Source of the DNA: a bacterium
GTDB lineage: Bacteria; Desulfobacterota; Binatia; Binatales; Binataceae
Direction: 5' to 3'
Assembly (NCBI GenBank): GCA_014896235.1
Contig: JADBKU010000026.1
Span: forward strand, 1 to 44,854
Length of the DNA: 44,854 nucleotides
Shown piece after piece: positions 14,701-20,015 of this stretch. Position numbers and translations under genes: made by a program. Each line of letters starts with the position of its first letter. Within the stretch, counting starts at the first letter, position 1. Under the pieces are notes generated by a model. The model was not told the DNA's origin. It was given only the letters and a program-made list of their open reading frames with translations, and ran no database searches.

Positions 14701-15406
14701 ACGTGTCGACGCTGACGATTACGAGGTCACCGTCAGGGCCGGAGAACGGATTTCCGGCGCGCCCGTCCGCTCCAGTGACGATCTTGAAGCGCAGGCCGAA
14801 GAGACTGCGCAGCTCGCTCTCCCAATTGCCGATCAGGCCGGCGGGCGGGACCACGAGCACTCGGCGGATGAGGCGGCGCGTCAGCATCTCGCGGATGTAA
14901 AGGCCGGACATGATGGTCTTGCCTGCGCCGGCGTCGTCGGCCAGCAGGAATCGGAGCCGCGGCTGCGACAGCATATGCTGGTAGACCGCGATGCGCTGAT
15001 GAGGTAGCGGGTCGATACGCGAGATTTCGGTCGCGAAGGTGGGGTTGAAGATATAGCCGTAGGAAAGGCGCTCGGCCTCGGCCACCGCGCGGACGACCTC
15101 GGCGTTGGTCGAGAAGTCGGGATGTGGCATGAGCTCGGTCTGCGTCGCGATGCCGTCGGCTCTATCATGATCGGCGCCGTGGGCTGTCCGTAGCGGTGCA
15201 TCGATTCCGTGATCTTCGGCCGCAAGAATGCGCTGCCATATCAGAGGCGACGGAGTGGATTGGCCATTTTCCCAGCGATTAACAGCGGCCACGGAGACTC
15301 CCAGAAATTCCGCGAATTGGAGTTGGGTTAAGCCCAGCCTGCCACGGAGCCGCAGAATACGTTGGGCGTTGTCCATAGCTATCGCAGAGCTGCTTTCTCT
15401 GGCCAT
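11774..15406 (-). CDS. SNF2-family helicase with N-terminal XRE HTH and C-terminal DUF3883
   Basis: 1210 residues. Residues 12-62 form an XRE HTH (QRILRLRGRLGLTQLQFAEF, then LGVSVAAVNRWENGQSTPS), a fusion I do not expect in this helicase group. SNF2 core: Walker A DDAGAGKT 157-164, DEAH 259-262, LLLTATPHMGKD, then helicase C domain with LVFTEHRDTLDF, CTDAAAEGINLQ and QRMGRIHRYKQ. The last 100 residues (GFDILSNRP, AIEVKGRAGVGDIELTENEW, YWLYVVYDC) match DUF3883, a domain found with defence helicases such as those of DISARM-like systems. It would translocate on dsDNA. Starts at 15406 or at an internal ATG 15376; the latter still keeps the HTH. A palindrome lies 4 bp upstream of the first start. 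Confidence 0.92.
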   Translation of the reverse strand: MARESSSAIAMDNAQRILRLRGRLGLTQLQFAEFLGVSVAAVNRWENGQSTPSPLIWQRILAAEDHGIDAPLRTAHGADHDRADGIATQTELMPHPDFSTNAEVVRAVAEAERLSYGYIFNPTFATEISRIDPLPHQRIAVYQHMLSQPRLRFLLADDAGAGKTIMSGLYIREMLTRRLIRRVLVVPPAGLIGNWESELRSLFGLRFKIVTGADGRAGNPFSGPDGDLVIVSVDTLTGERMLARLRAPDVAPYDLAIFDEAHKLSARLEDGFTLRRTDRYKLAEALAGVHGVDPAYQLPWSCRHLLLLTATPHMGKDFPYYCLWRLLEPEALSTKEAFDAYPPESRRQHFIRRTKEEMVRFDGSRIFPPRNSDTLSYELSQGEVSEQALYDRTTDYMREYYNRARILNRSAARLAMSVFQRRLASSTYALMRSFERRLAKLDGLIEEVRSGRLTTEQLTSLQQRLRVRDIEDDKTADEEEAEGGLEENEGAELAAMAGVVGATLGELETERNQVRDLLALARKVYERGEDSKFAKLREVIRDPRWRDEKFLVFTEHRDTLDFIVQSLEAMGFAGRVARIHGAMDYLERQEQVAFFNQPTADGGAAYMICTDAAAEGINLQRACWLMVNYDIPWNPARLEQRMGRIHRYKQTHEVRIINLVAGRTREGRVLKTLLDKLEKIRKELNSDKVFDVIGRLFEGVSLKDYLERSVTDRGATESATEIAGKLTSEQVEAFAEWERKLYGDGGEVAARLDAERAIVAREQLRRLLPGYVRSFIERAAPLLGLRIEGDLDGVFSFAEARPRALEPFWPILEDYPPESRNRFMLHNPGDSTATMFLHPGELFFDTIREAVVSRFSRDALRGAVFIDPTAEAPYFFHLGLLRIVRKADPGYDALSAEEPIEYRLVGLRQDSAGRIEECPVEHLLLLRGGPGGIPLVVRPLAAQAPAAIELAVRVAHEQIAAPLAERHRAAMLASLPERERFIEAGYRYEEDALLAQRVITANRAREGDTRAAAELERIKNRQRSLEDLKQRALAALRHEPELVKPREIEFLAHALVVPSSDSEDKRRHDAEIEKVAVRIAAEYERQQGWTPRDVSTPPLARAAGLTDNPGFDILSNRPAFGATSAKSTVFEERAIEVKGRAGVGDIELTENEWSRACNLRDRYWLYVVYDCGAPNPRLMRVQDPFYKLVATAKGGVTIDETEIFRAASAV

Positions 15407-15460
15407 CTATTGTCACAAATAATATCAATTATCGCGTCAAACAAAACAATCAGCGTTTAG
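15407..15460 (-). promoter_or_regulatory. Putative promoter/operator of the XRE-helicase gene
   Basis: This short AT-rich island in GC-rich DNA contains, on the minus strand, TTGTTT followed 17 bp later by GATATT (weak sigma70 match), then the odd palindrome TTGTGACAA (15410-15418) directly before the ATG. The palindrome is a candidate operator for the XRE domain of the encoded helicase. Seen: AT-richness and the palindrome. Inferred: function. Confidence 0.4.
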
Positions 15461-15486
15461 GGTCTAGTCGGATGAATGCCGGGTAA

Positions 15487-15624
15487 TCACGATGCGACAT
15501 GCGCGAGATTCTGCCGATCATTTGCCGCTATATCTTCGAAAGCTCGGGTGGCGCGCGCGATCTCCGCTCGCACGGCCTTGAGGTTCTGATTTGGCGCGGC
15601 GTGTCGCTTGCCGAGCGCCTTCAT
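15487..15624 (-). CDS. Small hypothetical ORF or gene remnant
   Basis: 45 residues, MKALGKRHAAPNQNLKAVRA through EIARATRAFEDIA, strongly helical and plausible as a protein end. The frame stays open upstream to about 15770 (ELERQGRLKAG...), without a good start and with a stop where a related frame (ERLH stop SNIAALEPRR) breaks. That pattern suggests a longer coding gene degraded by frameshift. I do not recognise it. It occupies the 447-bp gap between the helicase and the replication module, which otherwise shows nothing. Confidence 0.3.
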   Translation of the reverse strand: MKALGKRHAAPNQNLKAVRAEIARATRAFEDIAANDRQNLAHVAS

Positions 15625-15853
15625 CCGGTCCTTCGCTGCGCGGGTTTGATCGACCGGATGGCGCAAATCATCGCAGACAGCCGCCGATTTTCGAGGTGCG
15701 TTCGCGCCCGCGCCGGCTTTAAGTCTTCCCTGCCGTTCTAGTTCTGTCTTTGGCGCGTCGAGGCTCTAGGGCCGCGATGTTCGATCAGTGGAGTCGCTCG
15801 ATTTCTCGTTCCCGCTCGATGCTCGCGCTAAAAAATTTCTATCGCTTCCCCGA

Positions 15854-16210
15854 TTAAACCCGCACCTCGATTCGGCGTGAAAGTTTCTCGATCATTTCGC
15901 GCAAGGCCGGATGGGTGGGCGCCTTGGGCGCGCTTAAGGCCGTCGCCCGTTGGGCGCGCCACGCCGACGCCTTGGCAAACTCGGTCTCGCGCATCTGTCG
16001 CCGCCGCGCGAGTACGAAGACCTGACCCGCGGTCGGCGGTTCGCGTTCGCCGCTCAAGGCCAGTTCCTTGACGGCGGCCAGCGCGTGCTGGAAATCAGCG
16101 TTCGCAAGAGCCTCAACCCACCACGCGGTGACAACGGTATCGACGGCCATCTTGCTACCCCAATTCGCCCGCACTAAGCCGAGAATTTTCAGTGCATCAC
16201 TTCTCGTCAT
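15854..16210 (-). CDS. Phage-type replicative helicase loader/inhibitor-like protein
   Basis: 118 residues. Pattern DALKILGLVRANW...VVTAWWVEALANADFQHAL, then EPPTAGQVFVLAR resembles the N-terminal domain of phage helicase loader/inhibitor (G39P-type) proteins, in which a helical bundle ends with a Pro-Pro-Thr turn. The C-terminal half is a basic, Ala-rich helix. It overlaps the end of the O-like gene by 14 bp, the usual pairing of replication initiator and loader. The match is by pattern only, so it could be another small replication accessory protein. Confidence 0.6.
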   Translation of the reverse strand: MTRSDALKILGLVRANWGSKMAVDTVVTAWWVEALANADFQHALAAVKELALSGEREPPTAGQVFVLARRRQMRETEFAKASAWRAQRATALSAPKAPTHPALREMIEKLSRRIEVRV

Positions 16211-17102
16211 AACCCAAACTCGCCTTCTCCTGCGCTTCTTCCATCACGGCCTGCTGGTACGCCGCCGCCAAAACCGCTTCTGCCCTTGACATCGGCACTC
16301 CCGGTAAAGAGCCGAACGGCGACGCTCTACTCGGGCCGTAGCCGCGTTCTGCGGCCCTCCGGCACCAAGTCCGCCATGTTGCATCCCAATCCAGCTTGCG
16401 AGCGTTAGGACCGGCCTTTGCGTGCCAGTAATCGCAAAAATCTTGGTGTGTCCTCTCCGGGTTGACGCCCTGCGCGATTGCGTACTGCTCGCGCTCGGGC
16501 GTCAACGGCCACGAGTCGGGTAACCGAGTCGCTATAGCCGGCTTTGGCGCGGTCGCCTTAGGCTTAGATTCCCCTCTGGTAATAGCTTTATTTACTACTA
16601 GGGAGGGTGTTTGATCTGCGATCTTTGGTTCTTGATCCCTACTTAGTTCTTGATCCAGAGATAGATCTTTGATCTTAGATCTTTGATCGTGAATCCACGG
16701 ATTTTCGTGGCTTTCCGTGGAAGGTTCCGGGTCTTCCGAGTTTTTCCGTGGATTTCCGTGGAAAGTCCGGGGAAAGTTCTGTGGGGGGGGCGGTATCACG
16801 CTTTCGCTGTCTTTTGGATGCGGATTTTGGTGTTTCCGCCAGTTGACGATCTGGATGAATCGTGAACCGCTTACCTCGTAGCGATCGATGAAGCCTCGCT
16901 GCGCAAGCTCGTTGAGGAGGCTGTTTACGTCGCAATCGAAATAGGGAAGCACCTCGATCTTGATGCGCTTCGGTCGATCCTCAAGGCGTCCTTCCCGATC
17001 CGCCAGCGTCCAAAGACCGGCAAACAAGAGCATCCCGGTTGGTCCGATTTCGGCGAGTTCCTCGTTTTTGAAGAACCCCGGCTTGATTATCCGCGCGCGC
17101 AT
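16197..17102 (-). CDS. Phage O-like / DnaD-type winged-helix replication initiation protein
   Basis: 301 residues from ATG 17102 (GAGG about nine bases upstream; a TTG one codon earlier is also open). RARIIKPGFFKNEELAEIGP, LLFAGLWTLADREGRLEDRP and FIQIVNWRKHQNPHPK form the conserved N-terminal domain of phage replication proteins. Residues 110-175 are a low-complexity linker (Ser/Asp/Gln/Pro) whose DNA consists of direct repeats. The C-terminal part LPDSWPLTPEREQYAIAQGV and FCDYWHAKAG resembles the DnaT/DnaD-like end that contacts the helicase machinery. It should bind the element's origin and recruit the host replicative helicase. Confidence 0.82.
   Translation of the reverse strand: MRARIIKPGFFKNEELAEIGPTGMLLFAGLWTLADREGRLEDRPKRIKIEVLPYFDCDVNSLLNELAQRGFIDRYEVSGSRFIQIVNWRKHQNPHPKDSESVIPPPPQNFPRTFHGNPRKNSEDPEPSTESHENPWIHDQRSKIKDLSLDQELSRDQEPKIADQTPSLVVNKAITRGESKPKATAPKPAIATRLPDSWPLTPEREQYAIAQGVNPERTHQDFCDYWHAKAGPNARKLDWDATWRTWCRRAAERGYGPSRASPFGSLPGVPMSRAEAVLAAAYQQAVMEEAQEKASLGYDEK
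16608..16761. repeat. Iteron-like repeat cluster inside the replication gene (candidate origin)
   Basis: Two direct-repeat families on the plus strand. Family 1: TGGTTCTTGATCCC 16626, TAGTTCTTGATCCA 16644, TAGATCTTTGATCT 16662 and TAGATCTTTGATCG 16676, with another TTGATC at 16611. Family 2: TTTCCGTGG at 16712, 16743 and 16753, plus a degenerate copy near 16702. An AT-rich stretch (16580-16602) adjoins. Lambda and relatives keep their origin as iterons in the middle of gene O, with an AT-rich tract beside them, and this layout is the same. The repeats could also be simple low-complexity linker coding. Confidence 0.5.
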
Positions 17103-17108
17103 CAATGA

Positions 17109-17273
17109 TTACCTCAAACTCATCAGATTTATAGGAATTTCTCCGATTCCGCGGTTACGGTCGTAAATGATTTTGACCGGTGAGCTTTCTTGCTGGCGCT
17201 TTCGTTCGCGTCGGGCGCGCGCCCGCTCGGTCCGTCGGTTCATCTTCGTGATCCGGCTCCGATGACGACTCAT
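17109..17273 (-). CDS. Small basic hypothetical protein
   Basis: 54 residues: very basic first half (MNRRTERARARRERKRQQE) and a short tail VKIIYDRNRGIGEIP. ATG 17273 has AGGGGTGG six bases upstream. The stop lies six bases before the O-like ATG, and its last codons contain that gene's Shine-Dalgarno, so it fits the tight alpA-to-loader operon. No known motif; a small nucleic-acid-binding protein is possible. Confidence 0.52.
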   Translation of the reverse strand: MSRHRSRITKMNRRTERARARRERKRQQESSPVKIIYDRNRGIGEIPINLMSLR

Positions 17274-17284
17274 GCCAGCCACCC

Positions 17285-17623
17285 CTACCCGATCCGCAGG
17301 TCGGCTTCGTCCCGGACCGCTTCAATGGCCGGGTCGAGTAGTCGAATCAAAGCGGCAATGGCTTCGTCGTGCGTTAGACCTTCGGCGCTTAGCAATCGAT
17401 CGGCAAACTTCACGACCGCCCTATAGCGATGCTTCGGGCGCTTGCAAGGCAGTAAATCCGAACGCGGAATGAGCGCTCGCCGAAACGCAATGCCACGGGC
17501 AGGAAGCGCCCCGCCGTCGGTCACGAAACCGCGCGTTGCGGCCCGAACATAGTGGGGGTAAACAGCCCTTGGAGCGCCACCGGCGGCGAAGAGTAGCCAT
17601 CCCAACCGACGCAACGGCCCCAA
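17285..17623 (-). CDS. Hypothetical protein of the island replication operon
   Basis: 112 residues if the TTG at 17623 is used; a GTG at 17524 (VTDGGALPARGIAFRR) is an alternative. The C-terminal part KHRYRAVVKFADRLL, LTHDEAIAALIRLLDPAIEA is convincingly helical and protein-like, while the first 30 residues are less so. It lies between alpA and the 54-residue gene with short gaps. No family recognised. A competing 76-residue frame at 17421-17651 is Cys-rich and less likely. Confidence 0.45.
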   Translation of the reverse strand: MGPLRRLGWLLFAAGGAPRAVYPHYVRAATRGFVTDGGALPARGIAFRRALIPRSDLLPCKRPKHRYRAVVKFADRLLSAEGLTHDEAIAALIRLLDPAIEAVRDEADLRIG

Positions 17624-17657
17624 GGCCCGTTTCCGTGCAAACCACGCCCATCCCCGA

Positions 17658-17879
17658 TTAGGCGGCTTCCGGCGCGATTTCGTGATCGACCGTCTTGCGC
17701 TGAATGAATTCGAGAAGGTCAGCGATGCGGTAACGAACCGCCCGGCGTGAGAGACGCACGAAGCGCGGCCCCTTTCCCTGCTGACGCCAATTCTCGATCG
17801 TCTTTTTCGAGACGCCCAGAAACTCGGCCGCTTTCGGCCCGCTCATCATTTGGTTCGCCTCGCTATGATTGGTAGCCAT
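17658..17879 (-). CDS. AlpA/excisionase-like helix-turn-helix regulator
   Basis: 73 residues from ATG 17879, supported by GGGAGGAA about eight bases upstream; a longer frame to 17999 lacks such a site. SGPKAAEFLGVSKKTIENWR, GPRFVRLSRRAVRYRIADLLEFI is the MerR-type HTH_17 winged helix of AlpA regulators and excisionases. Such proteins control integrase expression and act as recombination directionality factors in P4-like satellites and islands. It heads the replication operon. Confidence 0.85.
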   Translation of the reverse strand: MATNHSEANQMMSGPKAAEFLGVSKKTIENWRQQGKGPRFVRLSRRAVRYRIADLLEFIQRKTVDHEIAPEAA

Positions 17880-18490
17880 ATACGATTCCTCCCTCGCGAA
17901 AGATAATACCAATTCGCACCCCACCTTGACTAGGACACTTTTGAAATTTCGCTCGATGTTTCCACAGGGAATCCGCGAATATTGACAGGAAACATGCATT
18001 TTTCTGATGTCCGGCTTAGTAGACTAAAAGTCAGCCCCGAAAACCCTAACTAGCTATTGGCGTTTTCGGTTGAGACCCAGAATTATGCCCTAATTATGCC
18101 CAACGGAGCGGTGCGGCAGCCCATCAGAGCGGGCCGATTCTGATTGGGCTAAGAAGTGCAGCACGAGCAGTCGAGTCGCGGCGCCTCGGTTCCGGCCGCG
18201 GAATGTGGCTCCATGCTGCGACGGACGTGACCTTTCAGGATCGGGATGTGCTAACGGACGCTGCATCGGCGCGCGAAGACGTATCCTCTAGACAGGATAA
18301 GCAGACCCTCTCAACAGGATCGGCGGCGCACGCCGCAAGATGCCGCCAGTCGCCTAACTATTTGATTTTTAAGGAAAATGTAGCCGCTGAGTTCGGGGAT
18401 ACCAGAGGGTAAGGAAATCAAGGAAGTCCTGCCCCTCGCCCACGGCGCCGTTTCAACGCCCGCACGAGCTTCTAGATTGACTAGATCTAG
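17880..18490. other. Non-coding control region between alpA and integrase 3' end
   Basis: About 610 bp with no supported gene. It contains the alpA Shine-Dalgarno and presumably its promoter; an AATTATGCCC direct repeat (two copies, about 18082-18101) next to AT-rich sequence could be a regulator site. Short plus-strand frames (for example 18203-18412) lack ribosome sites and homology signals. Confidence 0.4.
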
Positions 18491-19681
18491 TCACTCCGTT
18501 GGATTGCCCGAAACCGCATCAGCAAGCGTCTTCGAATCATCTGCGAACATTAGCGCCGCCGTCTGATCGAGCGCTTGCCGCACAGGATCGAGCGCCAAAT
18601 GTGCGTAGCGAGCCGTAGTCGCCGTTTGCGCGTGATTCAGCGCCCGGCCGATCAACGGCAGATTGAATCCTTGCGCCACCATCCAGCTTGCTAGGGTGTG
18701 CCGCAAGTCGTGAATCCGGACATCCGGCACGCCGGCGCGGGCGCGTATACGTTGCCACGCCTTGGCGGGTTCAACTATATGGCCGGTCGCTCCATCGCCG
18801 GGAAATACCCAATCGGATTGATTGCGGCTCGGCAGCCTTTCCAAAATCGCGAGCGCCGGCGCGGGCAATGGTAGCAAATGCGAATTGCCGGTCTTCGTCG
18901 TCGGAATTCGCCAGGTGCGTTGCGCCATTTCGATATCCGCCCAGCGCATCGCTAGAAGTTCGCTTTTGCGAGTTCCCAGCATCAGCGCCAGCGGAAAGTA
19001 GGCACGCCACCGCCAATCTGGCTCGTCCAGCAGAGCCGCGTTGACTCTCCGCAATTCGTCGGGATTCAAATAGCGTTCCCGCTTCTGTTCACGGAAAAGC
19101 TTGAGACCGGCGGCCGGGTTGTCGTCCCTGAGCAGGTCCCACTTGTCAGCTAGATTGAACATGTGCCGTAGCAGCCGCACGGTATGGTTCGCCGCGTATT
19201 TTCCGCGCTCCGAGCCAAGTCGCGAATGAAGCCGCTCGACATCGCTTGGCACAATATCCGACAGGCGCCGCGTGCGCCACGTACTCGGGACGTAGCGGGC
19301 GAGGTAGTATTCATCGTCCGCAATCGACCGCGGCCTTTTATGGACGCGCGCATATTCGAGCAGATAGCGGTCTGCCAATTCGCCGAAAGTAACCTCTCGC
19401 TTCTCGGCAAGATGTGCTTCGTGCGGGTCTTCGCCGTGCGCGATCGCGGTACGGGTTTCCATCGCCTTCTGCCGGGCCATCGCAACCGTCAGATCGGGCC
19501 ACGGTCCAATTGTCAGCCTCCGCGATCGTCCCTTGATGCGTGCTTCGAAGATGAAGCTCTTGGCGCCGCTCGCCGTGATGCGCACGCCGAGTCCGCGCAC
19601 CACGTCATCGCGGATGAATCGCTCTTTTTTGCCCGGTTCTGGTAGGCGCGCCCGATCGATCGCGTCTTTGGTTAGCCGCAT
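18491..19681 (-). CDS. int: P4-type tyrosine site-specific integrase
   Basis: 396 residues from ATG 19681 (MRLTKDAIDRARLPEPGKKE), the normal start of DUF4102-type integrases; an upstream extension is spurious. N-terminal DUF4102 arm-binding domain residues 1-85, core-binding SAM-like domain 97-185, catalytic domain 200-375 with R238 (GTRKSE), H324 and R327 (IHDLRH), H350 (ALNHAQ) and nucleophile Y359 (TARYAH). All catalytic residues are present. It catalyses recombination between the element's attP and the 3' half of tRNA-Arg. The start is 184 bp from attR, and arm-type repeats lie in between. Confidence 0.96.
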   Translation of the reverse strand: MRLTKDAIDRARLPEPGKKERFIRDDVVRGLGVRITASGAKSFIFEARIKGRSRRLTIGPWPDLTVAMARQKAMETRTAIAHGEDPHEAHLAEKREVTFGELADRYLLEYARVHKRPRSIADDEYYLARYVPSTWRTRRLSDIVPSDVERLHSRLGSERGKYAANHTVRLLRHMFNLADKWDLLRDDNPAAGLKLFREQKRERYLNPDELRRVNAALLDEPDWRWRAYFPLALMLGTRKSELLAMRWADIEMAQRTWRIPTTKTGNSHLLPLPAPALAILERLPSRNQSDWVFPGDGATGHIVEPAKAWQRIRARAGVPDVRIHDLRHTLASWMVAQGFNLPLIGRALNHAQTATTARYAHLALDPVRQALDQTAALMFADDSKTLADAVSGNPTE

Positions 19682-19715
19682 AAGCCCCGTCCGTCCCAAC
19701 CATCGGAATGTTTTG

Positions 19716-19745
19716 GAATAGACGCAGCATAGACGGAATAGACGG
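19716..19745 (+). repeat. Right-end integrase arm-type repeats (TAGACG family)
   Basis: Three copies: GAATAGACGC 19716-19725, CATAGACGG 19728-19736, GAATAGACGG 19736-19745, spaced 12 and 8 bp. The first is identical to the copy at 919-928 at the opposite end of the island. They overlap the likely integrase promoter, so integrase binding could also autoregulate. Confidence 0.55.
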
Positions 19746-19864
19746 TGAAGGCAAGGGGTCGAGGGTTGACACGAGGACAAGAGAATCGAGAAACACGCTG
19801 GCGCACAATGCATTGCCGTATTCGATGAGAGTCGAGAAGAATTAGCGGGAAAGCCGACCTTTTA

Positions 19865-19910
19865 ACTTCGGATCCGAGGGTTGGGGGTTCGAATCCCTCC
19901 GGGCGCGCCA
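19865..19910 (+). repeat. attR: right 46-bp direct repeat
   Basis: Perfect copy of 794-839 (tRNA-Arg anticodon arm to CCA). The preceding sequence does not form a tRNA 5' half, so this is not a second tRNA gene. It marks the right boundary of the island and the original downstream side of the tRNA. Confidence 0.92.
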
Positions 19911-20015
19911 GCGTGCGCGCCTCCCCGCCGGACTTGAGCCTTCCGCCGCCGCCGTGTTTACCTAAGACGCCCGGCGCCGCGACGCTCCGGAAACGATCGC
20001 AGGAGACGCACGACC

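Larger units (their letters stand above)
840..19910. mobile_element. Integrated genomic island (satellite-like) in tRNA-Arg with defence cargo
   Basis: A segment of about 19.07 kb lies between the two 46-bp tRNA-derived repeats. It carries a tyrosine integrase 184 bp from the right repeat, an AlpA-like regulator, a phage-type replication protein and loader-like protein, then a minus-strand set of defence-type genes and three toxin-antitoxin pairs. No terminase, capsid, tail, relaxase or type IV secretion gene is present, so it must move with help from another element or excise and replicate only. Short TAGACG-type repeats inside both ends look like integrase arm sites. The integrase lies at the end distal to the intact tRNA, which is the less common arrangement. 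Confidence 0.87.

Noticed and set aside
1248..15406. Calling the cassette DISARM, BREX, Dnd or a type I restriction system
   Set aside because: No drmA/drmB/drmC, brxL/pglZ, dnd or hsdS/hsdR genes are present. Only the general parts (methyltransferase, SNF2 helicase with DUF3883) are shared.
17421..17651. 76-residue frame after alpA
   Set aside because: Cys- and Arg-rich, overlaps the more protein-like 112-residue frame; kept only as a comment there.
18203..18412. Plus-strand ORF in the island control region
   Set aside because: No Shine-Dalgarno and no recognisable composition.
19865..19910. A second tRNA gene
   Set aside because: Only the 3' half is present; upstream bases give no acceptor, D arm or anticodon stem. 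It is the attR repeat.
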